Below, piece after piece: positions 17,845 through 26,211 of a stretch of 64,000 nt of DNA. How positions within the stretch are numbered: the stretch's first letter is position 1; each line of letters opens with the position of its first letter. The notes beneath the pieces are model-generated. The model saw only the letters and a program-made list of their open reading frames with translations. It was not told where the DNA came from and searched no databases. The DNA comes from Vibrio proteolyticus NBRC 13287 (GTDB taxonomy: Bacteria > Pseudomonadota > Gammaproteobacteria > Enterobacterales > Vibrionaceae), in contig NZ_BATJ01000011.1 in NCBI RefSeq assembly GCF_000467125.1, positions 1-64,000 on the forward strand. The letters are read 5' to 3'. The translations under genes were made by a program, and so were the position numbers.

Positions 17845-19635
17845 TTATTTGCGATCTTGGTCGAAGTCACCGTGGAAGTGGCCGTGATCTGAATGACTGT
17901 GAGCGGCTTTTAGCTTCTCACCGATGCGCAGTTTCTTCACTGGCGCAGCCACACTCAGGGCACGAGGAGCTACTTTGGCTTTGGTCTGCTCTTCTTCAGC
18001 CGGGAACAGAGGCTTACTGAAAGCGTAGTAAGTGGTCACATAGGCCAGTGCCTGAGTGTTGACATACAGTGCTTTCTGGCTGATGTTGTTCAGATCATCA
18101 CAAGCCTGGTGGTAACACTTGTCGTACGCAACGTCGATTTCGCCACCGAACTGATCCACTTCTTCAGCAGTTTTGACTTTCTCGGCACCAGTAAACAAGC
18201 CGCCGAATGCCACACCCCAGTCAGCAAAGCCAGCGTAGTCTGAGCGTTTTGACAGCGCTTGAGGAACGGTTGATTCTGACTTCGCAGAGAAGAACTCATT
18301 AAAGGTTGCTTCGATGTCAGACGTACCAAACGGTGGTTTGAAGTCTCCAGTGTAGGCGTTGTCCGGGCTATCTTTGGTGTCGGACAAGTCGCCATCCATC
18401 ACGCCGAAGATGTAGTTTGGTGAACCGATCATGTCGAAGTTGAGGTACATCTTCACTTTGTTGAGCTTGTTGTAACGCGCGTCAACCAGTTCAAGCTGCT
18501 CTTCGGTCAGCTGGCTTGGGTCTTCCAGGCCGAGTTCGTCCAGAATCTCTTGCTGTGCTTGCTCGTAAATCGGGCCAAACAGCTCACTGGTGTAGTGTTC
18601 AGAGCCAACCAGACCCGCTTCTTCTGCTGCCCACCAAGCAAAGCGAACTTTGTTTTTCACCGGAGCTTTGGTGTTGGCCAGAGTAACAGCGTATTCCAGC
18701 AGACCTGCGGTACCAGAGCCATTGTCATTGATACCCGGACCTTCAGGAACGGAGTCAAGGTGGGCCCCCAACATAACGACTTGGTTCGGGTTGCCGCCCT
18801 TCGTTTCTGCCAGTACGTTCTGAGTAACGACCATTTCATCTTGAATGTTCACATTCAAAGTCGCAGGAATGGTTTGAGCCTCGCTCAGATCAAACCACTG
18901 TTTACCCAGATCGTAGCGCGCACCGAAAGCAGGAATCGAGGCGGTGGTATCGCTGCCCAGTGTACCGTTGACGACTGATTTACGGCCTTCATCGTTACCC
19001 TGGTTGAATACGATCACTGCTTTGGCACCAGCACTTTCAGCATTAACCACTTTCGCGCTGAAGCTACAGCCACCCCGCTGAATGACGGCAATTTTGCCAG
19101 CAACATCTTTGCCGTCGAAATCGCTCGCTTCACAGCCGTCGGTGTCGTCGTAGTTTGGATCGGAGAACGCAAAGTCAGGCGTGACGAACGCTAATTCACC
19201 GCTCAGTTCACCGTCCGAGCCACCAGAGTAAGACATCACCGCATAATCCGGTTCAACACCTTCGTCTGCTTCACGAGTGCTGATAAGGTCAACGCCATCA
19301 ACGTTAAGCTGAGTACCGCTCAACTCTTCCCAGGCACGGAAATCGAATTCTTGCGTTGTGACTTTGTAGCCATGATCTTTCATGACTTCGATAATGTAGT
19401 CGACGGAGTGTTGATAACCGTCAGAGCCGGCTGCACGTGTTACCGAACTGCCATCTGTGGTTTTGGATGCACGAGCTTCCAGCTCGACCAAATGATCCAC
19501 CACCTCTTCACGTTCAATTTTGCTACTGACGTAACCCGCCGCTTTCTTCGGATCGTCCCAGTAACAACCTGTGAGCATGGTTGAGCTGATGACGGTCGCG
19601 AGAAGCGTTCTTTTTGTTGTCATGCTTACTTGCAT
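17845..19635 (-). CDS. M28-family aminopeptidase with PA domain, lipoprotein
   Basis: 596-residue exported zinc aminopeptidase. It has a signal with lipobox STMLTGC, a PA insert (about 130-260) with GKIAVIQRGGCSFSAK, then the M28 domain. The two-zinc ligands are visible: GAHLDSV (His, Asp), GINDNGSGTAG (bridging Asp), WWAAEEAGLVGS (catalytic Glu pair), LNFDMIGS (Asp) and the late His in YHQACDD. It removes N-terminal residues from peptides in the envelope or medium. ATG at 19635 has AAGGAG 8 bases upstream. The His-rich tail (SHSDHGHFHGD) is unusual and may bind metal. Confidence 0.88.
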   Translation of the reverse strand: MQVSMTTKRTLLATVISSTMLTGCYWDDPKKAAGYVSSKIEREEVVDHLVELEARASKTTDGSSVTRAAGSDGYQHSVDYIIEVMKDHGYKVTTQEFDFRAWEELSGTQLNVDGVDLISTREADEGVEPDYAVMSYSGGSDGELSGELAFVTPDFAFSDPNYDDTDGCEASDFDGKDVAGKIAVIQRGGCSFSAKVVNAESAGAKAVIVFNQGNDEGRKSVVNGTLGSDTTASIPAFGARYDLGKQWFDLSEAQTIPATLNVNIQDEMVVTQNVLAETKGGNPNQVVMLGAHLDSVPEGPGINDNGSGTAGLLEYAVTLANTKAPVKNKVRFAWWAAEEAGLVGSEHYTSELFGPIYEQAQQEILDELGLEDPSQLTEEQLELVDARYNKLNKVKMYLNFDMIGSPNYIFGVMDGDLSDTKDSPDNAYTGDFKPPFGTSDIEATFNEFFSAKSESTVPQALSKRSDYAGFADWGVAFGGLFTGAEKVKTAEEVDQFGGEIDVAYDKCYHQACDDLNNISQKALYVNTQALAYVTTYYAFSKPLFPAEEEQTKAKVAPRALSVAAPVKKLRIGEKLKAAHSHSDHGHFHGDFDQDRK

Positions 19636-19894
19636 TTGTGACTCCTTGTGTTGAGTAAACCTCCCCATTGTTGACGAAATCAAAAGTTATAAATATGTTA
19701 AATTAGTGTGGTTTTTCGAAAAAGGAATCAATATCAAACTATTTGCATTTCTCTGATGTAATATTCATTTTTATGATGTGTTGGTTTCACATTATCCACA
19801 GTATTCGTAACTCTTTGTCTTTTAATGATAATTTTATAGTTTCGTTAAGTGTTACTTATTGAACAGATGAATATCACACCACTTTAAACAGAGA

Positions 19895-19922
19895 CAAAAA
19901 AGCCACGCAAATGCGTGGCTAA
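19895..19922 (-). terminator. terminator after nagB
   Basis: AGCCACGCA-aa-TGCGTGGCT with a T-run on the minus strand, just past the nagB stop. The remainder of the 19.64-19.95 kb gap is AT-rich and holds the promoter side of the M28 gene. Confidence 0.75.
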
Positions 19923-19949
19923 TCATCTCAAAGGGAATCGCAACCGCGA

Positions 19950-20750
19950 TCAAAAACCCTTAATGTTTTCCGCTTCCAGTTCAGTGAAGTATTTGACGGT
20001 TTTCACTTTCAGCTCTTGAGTCGCGGGTTCATCACACACGATGACGGCTTTAGGATGCAGTTGCAGCGCTGAAACGGTCCACAGGTGGTTGACACAACCT
20101 TCGACAGCGGCTTCCAGCGCTTGTGCTTTGTTATGGCCAGTCACCAGAATCATGATTTCTTCAGCATCCAGCAGTGTACCGACACCAATGGTTAATGCGT
20201 ATTTTGGCACCTGACTGATATCGCCATCGAAGAAGCGGGAGTTCGCGATACGAGTATCTTCGGTCAATGTCTTGATACGAGTCCGAGAGGACAGTGATGA
20301 TGCTGGCTCATTGAATGCGATATGGCCGTCGTTACCCACACCACCCATGAACAGATTAATTCTGCCGTAAGCCTTAATTTTGTCTTCGTAGCGTTTGCAT
20401 TCGACTTCGTGATCTTCAGCATTACCATTTAGCAGGTTGATGTTCTCTTCCTGGATATCAACGTGGTTGAAGAAGTTGTTGTACATGAAAGAGCGATATG
20501 ATTCTGGGTGATCCGCCGGAATGCCCACGTACTCATCCATGTTAAATGTCACAACGTGCTTGAAGCTGACTTCGCCGGCTTGGTAGAGCTCGATCAGAGC
20601 TTTGTAGGTGGCCAGAGGGGTTCCTCCGGTAGGCAGACCCAGAACGAAAGGACGCTCGGCGGTTGGGTTGAAATTGTTGATACGCTTAGCGATGTGAGCG
20701 GCTGCCCATTTACCTACTTGCGCTGCTTTGCTTAACGGAATAAGTCTCAT
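19950..20750 (-). CDS. nagB: glucosamine-6-phosphate deaminase
   Basis: 266-residue cytoplasmic enzyme turning glucosamine-6-phosphate into fructose-6-phosphate and ammonia, the last step of GlcNAc and chitin sugar use. It matches the NagB family: [16 protein letters not shown] (phosphate loop), [34 protein letters not shown], and the C-terminal NIKGF. Length is the same as E. coli NagB. ATG at 20750 has AGGGG upstream. It stands alone here, not with nagA, as in V. cholerae chromosome 2. A NagC-like site lies just upstream. Confidence 0.95.
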   Translation of the reverse strand: MRLIPLSKAAQVGKWAAAHIAKRINNFNPTAERPFVLGLPTGGTPLATYKALIELYQAGEVSFKHVVTFNMDEYVGIPADHPESYRSFMYNNFFNHVDIQEENINLLNGNAEDHEVECKRYEDKIKAYGRINLFMGGVGNDGHIAFNEPASSLSSRTRIKTLTEDTRIANSRFFDGDISQVPKYALTIGVGTLLDAEEIMILVTGHNKAQALEAAVEGCVNHLWTVSALQLHPKAVIVCDEPATQELKVKTVKYFTELEAENIKGF

Positions 20751-20787
20751 GTTATTGCCCCTAGTCTTGGAAATCACGTGTCCTGAT

Positions 20788-20813
20788 TAATTAATTTGCA
20801 TTATAAAATAAGT
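20788..20813 (-). promoter_or_regulatory. possible NagC-binding site upstream of nagB
   Basis: Read on the minus strand, TTATTTTATAATGC then AAATTAAT resembles the NagC/Mlc consensus (TTATTT and AAATTAA arms around a central C-G). It is 38-63 bp before the nagB start. The rest of 20.75-21.11 kb is AT-rich with no gene. Confidence 0.4.
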
Positions 20814-21110
20814 TGGTCGGCACGGCTATTGTTTTTGGTCAAATTTTAGCTGATTAGCGCGAGTGGTGGGGTGAAAATTGAAGAGCTTCATGTTTTTAGC
20901 GTGTTTTTGCCTAGTTAAAAGAGGGAAGTATCAACCAAGCTTAGTGAATCAAGGTTATAAATTTATGACCTGAATTAAGCCAGTGTTTGATGTGCCTCAA
21001 AGTGATTGATTGGCATACTTGTCACAAGTTTTCCATACTTAAGATAACAGCTTATATCATTAGATATGAGTGAAATAGACACCTCAATCAGGCTGATAAG
21101 GAGTAAGGTG

Positions 21111-21362
21111 ATGAAAAACGAACTGGATCCCACCAAAGTATTGCAAGCCTACGAAACTGTGATGTCCAGAGGGACGCCCACTGAATTCGGCAAAATGTAT
21201 GAGGGTATCGAAGCGTTTTCGGATTATGACGGTTACAACGTCTATATGCGGGGAAATGGTGTGGAGCTGAAAGTAGGTTTTCACAATACCTACCACCTTG
21301 AATACGATCAGGAACATCTGCGTGACAGTTTCCTGAAAAAAGTGGCTATGTTGGCCAAATAA
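21111..21362 (+). CDS. DUF3081-family small protein
   Basis: 83-residue cytoplasmic protein of unknown function, recognised as DUF3081, a family of Vibrio and Shewanella relatives. It starts MKNELDPTKVLQAYETVM and includes GKMYEGIEAFSDYDGYNVYM, with no signal or membrane segment. ATG at 21111 has AGGAG 8 bases upstream, so it is preferred to an earlier in-frame ATG at 21066. A strong hairpin terminator follows. Confidence 0.8.
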   Translation: MKNELDPTKVLQAYETVMSRGTPTEFGKMYEGIEAFSDYDGYNVYMRGNGVELKVGFHNTYHLEYDQEHLRDSFLKKVAMLAK

Positions 21363-21394
21363 CCAGACATCCTTGTCTTAATCTTAATCGAAAA

Positions 21395-21429
21395 CAAAGC
21401 CCTGTACCTGATTCCGGTACCAGGGCTTT
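21395..21429. terminator. terminator between the DUF3081 and maoP genes
   Basis: AAAGCCCTGTACC and its near-perfect complement around a 7-base loop, between two convergent genes. It can serve both. Confidence 0.75.
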
Positions 21430-21471
21430 GGGAGAAAGATTCCTGTCAACTGTCAGGCTGGTGGCCTGAAA

Positions 21472-21828
21472 TCAGTCTTCTTCAGCCAACGCAGAGTCCT
21501 CTGCGTAGTCATCACTTGCATCCGGTTTGTTACGACCATTGAGAGTGTGAAAACGCTTACGACCACGCGCCAGCTGAATGTATTTTAACCAGGTGCGTTC
21601 CAGTTTGGATTTGGCTTTACCAGGATTTTCCAGCACTTTCAGAAAGTGCTTTTCCTCGGCATTTTCTGGCTCAATTTCACCAGTTTCCAAACCCAGCATG
21701 GTATCCCCATAAAAAGTTAGGATTTCCTCTTCTGCAAGAGTAAAATCACCGGACTTTGCAAAGCCTCGTGGGAACTTAGCATTGTCATAAAAACGTTTTT
21801 TGCCTTGACGGAATTCGATGTCAGACAT
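21472..21828 (-). CDS. maoP: MaoP (YifE/DUF413) Ori-macrodomain protein
   Basis: 118-residue cytoplasmic protein matching E. coli MaoP: RFYDNAKFPRGFAKSGDFTL near the N-terminus, a middle EEKHF segment, then ERTWLKYIQLARGRKRFHTL and an acidic tail (SDDYAEDSALAEED). E. coli MaoP acts with the maoS DNA site to organise the Ori macrodomain. ATG at 21828 has GAGGC upstream. It is divergent from hdfR, the same pairing as E. coli yifE-hdfR, which supports the call. Confidence 0.85.
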   Translation of the reverse strand: MSDIEFRQGKKRFYDNAKFPRGFAKSGDFTLAEEEILTFYGDTMLGLETGEIEPENAEEKHFLKVLENPGKAKSKLERTWLKYIQLARGRKRFHTLNGRNKPDASDDYAEDSALAEED

Positions 21829-21967
21829 GTCAAAAGCCTCTATAACCAGTAGTAATGACTCACGGCGAAAGTTAGGCGTAAACATTGAAAAAGAAAAACA
21901 AAAACTTTTTATCGATACAATAAATTTATATTGTTAGTCTGGATGCGGAATAACCAAGGGTAGATTT

Positions 21968-22858
21968 ATGGACGTAAAAGTCTTCCGGACCTTTCTTGAG
22001 GTCGCTAAAGCCAAGCACTTTGGGCGTGCAGCAGAGAATCTTTTTATCACTCAGGCTGCGGTCAGTGCACGCATCAAACAACTGGAAAGTTACTTTGATA
22101 CACAGCTGTTTATTCGTGACAGAAACAACATCAAACTGACGTCTGCCGGTGAGCGTCTGATCAGCTACGCAGAAGTGATGGTCTCGACATTACAACAAGC
22201 CAAGCTGGAGCTTTCGCTCGAAAGTGGTAAAGCGCTGCAATTGACCATGGGCGGGACACCAAACGTGTGGGACGCCTACTTACAAAACTGTTTGAGCGTG
22301 GTGACAGATGCGTTAAGCGGCTACGGTTTTATGGCTGAAGTAATGGGGCGTGAGCAGCTCAATCGCCAGTTACTCGAGCGCACGCTGGATATGGCTTTTG
22401 CTTTTGATCAGATCAAGGCGGAAGAGCTGTCGTGCAAGAAAGTGGCTGATATGGTGCTGCTGATGGTGTCTACGGAGCAAGAATCTGTCGAAACGGTCTT
22501 TGACAGCCAGTACGTGTACGTGGACTGGGGAACGCGTTTTGCGTCTGAACACGCAGAGCGTCACCCTAAAGCACCGGCCCCTTATCTGAGGACCTCAACA
22601 GCGCGTATCGCGCTGGACTTTATCCTCGAGAAAGGTGGCAGTGCCTATCTGCCCGCCTCACTGGTGGAGCCATTCATTAACTCTGGGCAGCTACACAAAG
22701 TTCAAGGGGTTCGAGACTGGCAGCGCCCGATCTATCTCAGCTACCGCAAGAATAGCTCTTCCGTTGAAGCGATCAGTCAGGTGGAAGAGTTGGTGAAAAG
22801 CATCGATCCGCTCAGCAGCTACAGCATGCAGCAGGCCGGAGAGCTTGTTGCCGATTAA
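21968..22858 (+). CDS. hdfR: LysR-family regulator HdfR
   Basis: 296-residue LysR regulator. The N-terminal helix-turn-helix lies in AKHFGRAAENLFITQAAVSA, and the dimer/effector domain follows from about 85. The start MDVKVFRTFLEVAKAKHFGR and the divergent maoP neighbour agree with HdfR, named in E. coli as a repressor of the flagellar master operon flhDC. Vibrios lack flhDC, so its targets here must differ. A terminator follows. Confidence 0.82.
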   Translation: MDVKVFRTFLEVAKAKHFGRAAENLFITQAAVSARIKQLESYFDTQLFIRDRNNIKLTSAGERLISYAEVMVSTLQQAKLELSLESGKALQLTMGGTPNVWDAYLQNCLSVVTDALSGYGFMAEVMGREQLNRQLLERTLDMAFAFDQIKAEELSCKKVADMVLLMVSTEQESVETVFDSQYVYVDWGTRFASEHAERHPKAPAPYLRTSTARIALDFILEKGGSAYLPASLVEPFINSGQLHKVQGVRDWQRPIYLSYRKNSSSVEAISQVEELVKSIDPLSSYSMQQAGELVAD

Positions 22859-22878
22859 GGCTGACACGATATGTATTA

Positions 22879-22905
22879 ATAAGGCTCCTTGTTAGGAGCC
22901 TTATT
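22879..22905. terminator. terminator between hdfR and the DUF2780 gene
   Basis: AAGGCTCC-ttgtta-GGAGCCTTATT, between convergent genes. Confidence 0.8.
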
Positions 22906-22919
22906 CGTATTGGTCGCTT

Positions 22920-23357
22920 TTACGACCACAAAGCACTCAAACCACTTAATAGTGACGAGCTCGCCCCTTGGGATTGCAGGGCTTTCAGAATGATGGGGGT
23001 AAACTGTGTGACCATTTCAGGGCTCAGACCCACCGCCGAGAATGCGCTTTTAACACTTTCCATGTTATTGAGTGTATTGGTCAGCGAAGAAAGATCCAGA
23101 GAACTCAGACCTCCCGTCATGGATGACAGCTCTTGGCTGTTTTCCGGTGACAGGGCATTTTGTGCGTAAGAGAGCAGAGCACCGGCTCCGGTTGCCGCCT
23201 GAGTTGGCGTGATATTGAGCTGCTCAGCCAGGTTTCCTGCAACGGATTTGGTCAGAGGGGTGGATGGCAGAAGGCTTTGTGACGTTGGTTGAGACCCGGC
23301 GGATTGACAAGCCGTCATTGCAAGGCAGCCTGCCAGCACAAAAAGCGCTTTATTCAT
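22920..23357 (-). CDS. DUF2780 lipoprotein
   Basis: 145-residue predicted lipoprotein (signal with lipobox AMTAC, cysteine at 17), then a Ser/Thr/Leu-rich helical domain with the family stretches GNLAEQLNITPTQAATGAGAL and a C-terminal LKALQSQGASSSLLSGLSAL. DUF2780 (VcgC/VcgE family) has no known function. It is the last ordinary chromosomal gene before the cassette array, so it marks the array's left flank. Confidence 0.75.
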   Translation of the reverse strand: MNKALFVLAGCLAMTACQSAGSQPTSQSLLPSTPLTKSVAGNLAEQLNITPTQAATGAGALLSYAQNALSPENSQELSSMTGGLSSLDLSSLTNTLNNMESVKSAFSAVGLSPEMVTQFTPIILKALQSQGASSSLLSGLSALWS

Positions 23358-23494
23358 TCTATATTTCCTTTTGGACTGAGTGTGATTCGCATTTTACGTC
23401 ACTCGTAGTGAGATGTATGTCTCATTTTTACGGATTTACCGAAAATTGAAATAAGAACGTTCGCATTGCGCGTTTTGTCAGCAGAGAAGTAAAA

Positions 23495-23519
23495 CAAGGC
23501 TCTCGTCAAGGGCCTTTTT
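23495..23519. terminator. weak hairpin left of the cassette array
   Basis: AAGGC ... GGGCCTTTTTG with an imperfect stem and a T-run. It lies between the DUF2780 gene and the first attC remnant. Confidence 0.4.
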
Positions 23520-23599
23520 GTATTGAGTTGCACACTCTATGACATATTTACTGGCGAGCTACCAATAGCTTTCAGCCTTAATGAAATGCATCTTAAAGC

Positions 23600-23617
23600 C
23601 TTAAACGTTTGTTAGCT
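23600..23617 (-). repeat. partial attC site at the array's distal end
   Basis: On the minus strand CTAACAAACGTTTAAG is the 5' arm shared by the other attC sites here. The matching 3' arm with GTTRRRY is not found in the following 130 bases. The site therefore looks truncated, marking the far end of the array. Confidence 0.55.
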
Positions 23618-23619
23618 GG

Positions 23620-24072
23620 TTACTTGCACGATGTGATACTTGAAATAGCCTTAGTCGAACCTTTGAGTGTATATGTGGCTGAACTACCCCTAGCCATATT
23701 TTCAAATTTAATCCAACTTCCTGCTTTCATTGCGCTAACTATAGTATTATTCACCCTAGTATCTTTCTCTGATGTTCTGATGACCATTGAGGCTTGATTA
23801 ACTATGTTTCCCATTTTCGTGTCAGTTTCCCATTGAATCTTATCGCCTGGCTTCGAATACACATCCTTGACCGATATTCTAAGCTTCCCTTTTGAGGGAG
23901 AGCATTCGACAATCAGCCCGTAATAATCAGATTTCCCATTATGAATCTCAGTAGCCAGTACAATGGCACCAAAGCTACCCCATGACATCCAACGTTCTTT
24001 CGAATAGTCATCTTTAGTCGCACTATGCACAGATAAAGAACACAACGACAATAATAAGATTAGATATTTCAT
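23620..24072 (-). CDS. cassette gene: secreted protein of unknown function
   Basis: 150 residues with a clear signal peptide (MKYLILLLSLCSLSVHS). The mature part is predicted soluble and mixed alpha/beta, with one Cys pair possible (GLIVECS and the final SCK). I do not recognise the family. It sits between an intact attC and a truncated attC, so it is the last cassette. Base composition is AT-richer than in the flanking genes. AAGGTG lies upstream of ATG at 24072. Confidence 0.7.
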   Translation of the reverse strand: MKYLILLLSLCSLSVHSATKDDYSKERWMSWGSFGAIVLATEIHNGKSDYYGLIVECSPSKGKLRISVKDVYSKPGDKIQWETDTKMGNIVNQASMVIRTSEKDTRVNNTIVSAMKAGSWIKFENMARGSSATYTLKGSTKAISSITSCK

Positions 24073-24135
24073 AGCATTCACCTTAGCCAAATAAATACTT
24101 ACGCATAGTAAATGAACCCTATTGCGCGTCAGTCA

Positions 24136-24261
24136 GCTAAACGTCCTGTTAAGGGGTGAGCAACGCAATACTGAATCCACCGTAAACTATCTTAATCACT
24201 AAAACCAACGCAGAGTAAAAATGCCACGCGTTGCGAATCACTCTTAAATTGTTTGTTATAG
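24136..24261 (-). repeat. attC recombination site
   Basis: 126 bp. Minus strand: CTATAAC AAACAATTTAAGA at the 5' end and CCCCTTAACAGGACGTTTAGC at the 3' end, with imperfect mirror arms, as in Vibrio VCR repeats. The core is GTTTAGC instead of GTTRRRY, one base off. Confidence 0.88.
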
Positions 24262-24981
24262 CTAGTTGCCCACGATTCCATAAATTGGCCCAATTTGAGA
24301 TGGACAATAGCACTGTGACTGTAAGGGTAACGCCTGACGTAGCGGACAAGCGCCACCCTGCACATAACAGACGCCACCAAATTGAGCTTGTGGCTGCCTA
24401 GGAACAAACGATCGCGGACTTACTTTACGTAGCTCGACATCAAATGTTCCATATACATACCTTGGGATATTTGATGCATCTATCGTCATATTTCGATTAA
24501 CCCAAGGGTCGTATGCGGAGATTTGCTGCCAATTTACGTTGCCGATATTGTCTCGATAGTAGCGACCACCATTCACGATTATTGAATGGTTTGAGGTTTG
24601 GTCTTTATACCAAATCATTACGGGTTCATCATTTTGTAGTTTTTCTAACAGCCAATTCGCATTTGGGAAACTATTACCTGCCGAAGCTCTGACTTCCCAC
24701 GTGCTTCCATCCGCGCTGACAGATAAGCCATTCAAAATTTTTAGTGTCCCCTTAAAACCGGGGGCAGTGTTATTTACAGCGGAACCGTATGCCGCAGTAA
24801 CAAGCCTATGCTGACTAATATCTAATCCACTCGTTAAAAATATCGACTGAATTGATGCAGCCCAACACCAGTTGGACTTTACTTGAGGGCGAGCTTTGAA
24901 GCCGTCCACTCTCACAGTATCGGCATGAACTATTCCAATAAAAAATGTAAATATTAAAAATACTATGACTCGTAATTTCAT
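24262..24981 (-). CDS. cassette gene: secreted papain-like cysteine protease
   Basis: 239 residues with signal peptide MKLRVIVFLIFTFFIGIVHA. The mature start VKSNWCWAASIQSIF gives the catalytic Cys in a C-W-A-A context, NHSIIVNGG gives the His, and DPWVNRNM the Asp region. This order fits the papain-like C39/C70 (AvrRpt2-like) group. The C-terminus is Cys-rich (GVCYVQGGACPLRQ, QCYCP). It could be an exported effector or toxin protease; no substrate can be named. Ribosome site AAGGA before ATG. The stop TAG touches the attC. Confidence 0.8.
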   Translation of the reverse strand: MKLRVIVFLIFTFFIGIVHADTVRVDGFKARPQVKSNWCWAASIQSIFLTSGLDISQHRLVTAAYGSAVNNTAPGFKGTLKILNGLSVSADGSTWEVRASAGNSFPNANWLLEKLQNDEPVMIWYKDQTSNHSIIVNGGRYYRDNIGNVNWQQISAYDPWVNRNMTIDASNIPRYVYGTFDVELRKVSPRSFVPRQPQAQFGGVCYVQGGACPLRQALPLQSQCYCPSQIGPIYGIVGN

Positions 24982-25000
24982 GATTAATCCTTATCTATAG

Positions 25001-25126
25001 TTCCAACGTCCTGCTGAGGTGTGAGTAACGCAATATAAAAGTCTCTGCACACCACCTAAATTACTAAAATCAACGCATAGTGAAAATTCCACACGTTTCG
25101 AATCACTTTTAAACAGTTTGTTATAC
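25001..25126 (-). repeat. attC recombination site
   Basis: 126 bp with GTATAAC at the 5' end and GTTGGAA at the 3' end (minus strand). Arms AAACTGTTTAAAAGTGATTCG and CTCACACCTCAGCAGGAC are homologous to the other repeats. Confidence 0.88.
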
Positions 25127-25130
25127 GATT

Positions 25131-25427
25131 TTACTCAAGTGACTTCACTAACTCATGAATTTCACTAATGCTGTAAGATTTATACTTGTCGTAAATATCC
25201 CTTGTATTGACGGAAGCATGGGACTCGTTGTTTATGCCAGCAACTGATTTGTAGTTGCAAATTTTTGCACTAATATTTCCAACTTCTAATCCAGACTTTA
25301 GTGATATCTCACGGGCATACTCACTTTGCTTACCCCTCGGAAACCCTTCACTTTCCAACTTTTTGAAAGCCTCTAAGCATCTGAGTTCGTTTAAGTCATT
25401 CCACAAGGAAGTATCTCTATAGCTCAT
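25131..25427 (-). CDS. cassette gene: small cytoplasmic protein, HNH-N-terminal-like
   Basis: 98 residues, soluble, with no signal. The stretch GNISAKICNYKSVAGINNES followed by NTRDIYDKY resembles the N-terminal recognition module found ahead of HNH domains in some restriction-like nucleases (VSMKLSNF... pattern). No nuclease domain follows in this cassette. Whether it is a free DNA-binding module or a decayed gene is not known. ATG at 25427 has GGTGG upstream. It is an attC-bounded cassette. Confidence 0.6.
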   Translation of the reverse strand: MSYRDTSLWNDLNELRCLEAFKKLESEGFPRGKQSEYAREISLKSGLEVGNISAKICNYKSVAGINNESHASVNTRDIYDKYKSYSISEIHELVKSLE

Positions 25428-25488
25428 AATAACCACCAAAGTATTCTGACTGTTACTAGTGAGAGTATAGGAAGTTATGCGCGCTATT

Positions 25489-25601
25489 GTATAACGCCCA
25501 AGTAAGTAGTGAGCAACGCTACCACTACACCGTAAACACAAAAGCCAAATCAAACCAAAGCCGCTGAGAGTTGCGAATCCGTCTTAAAGCGTTTGTTATG
25601 T
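25489..25601 (-). repeat. attC recombination site
   Basis: 113 bp, the shortest in the array. ACATAAC AAACGC at the 5' end and GGGCGTTATAC at the 3' end (minus strand). The 5' core overlaps the stop codon of the next gene. Confidence 0.85.
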
Positions 25602-26066
25602 GTATGCCCATTGCTGCTCAATATCGTGTCTTAGAAGGCTCCAATGATGCCAGCAAGACTCGGCCAATTCTAAAACATCAATTATTGACTCATCCGTAAT
25701 AACTGCAAATTTACCCCGTATGCCAGGACAATTAGAGCCATTGACACTTTCATATTGAAAGCCTGCTAGATGTGGCTTTACTTCAGACCAAGGTTTCTTT
25801 GTCAACTGGCAATGCTTTGATTGATTTGCTAAATCAGCACAGATTTTAAGAGATTCATGACTCTCGATGAATTGTTTAATTTGCTTATGAGTAACACCGA
25901 CTTTATTTAGGCTTGACACCCAATCTTGTAAGTGATGGCAGTGCATAAAGAAAGACAAAATATCATCTTCAACATATGTCCTGTGATCCCACAAGATCAA
26001 ATTATCTCCAGAGTACACATTTCTTATTCGTTTTAGATAACGCTCAACACGATCAAATTGTTCCAT
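25596..26066 (-). CDS. cassette gene: helical protein of unknown function (HEPN-like look)
   Basis: 156 residues, soluble, mostly helical, rich in His, Trp and Cys. The segments FFMHCHHLQDWVSSL and ICADLANQSKHCQLTK recall HEPN-type or Abi-like helical bundles, but the strict RxxxxH ribonuclease motif is not seen, so this is only a resemblance. AGAGGAAAT precedes ATG at 26066. The stop lies in the attC core, as often happens in cassettes. Confidence 0.6.
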   Translation of the reverse strand: MEQFDRVERYLKRIRNVYSGDNLILWDHRTYVEDDILSFFMHCHHLQDWVSSLNKVGVTHKQIKQFIESHESLKICADLANQSKHCQLTKKPWSEVKPHLAGFQYESVNGSNCPGIRGKFAVITDESIIDVLELAESCWHHWSLLRHDIEQQWAYT

Positions 26067-26080
26067 ATTTCCTCTAAAGT

Positions 26081-26206
26081 ACATAACGCCATGTTAAGGT
26101 GTGAGCAACGCAATACAAATGCCACCGCATACCACCTTAATCACAAAATTAAACGCATAGTGAAAATGCCAAGCGTTGCGAATCACTCTTAAATGCCTTG
26201 TTATAC
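26081..26206 (-). repeat. attC recombination site
   Basis: 126 bp, GTATAAC at the 5' end and GGCGTTATGT at the 3' end (minus strand). The arms CAAGGCATTTAAGAGTGATTC and CACACCTTAACATGGCG match the array pattern. Confidence 0.88.
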
Positions 26207-26211
26207 ACGTT

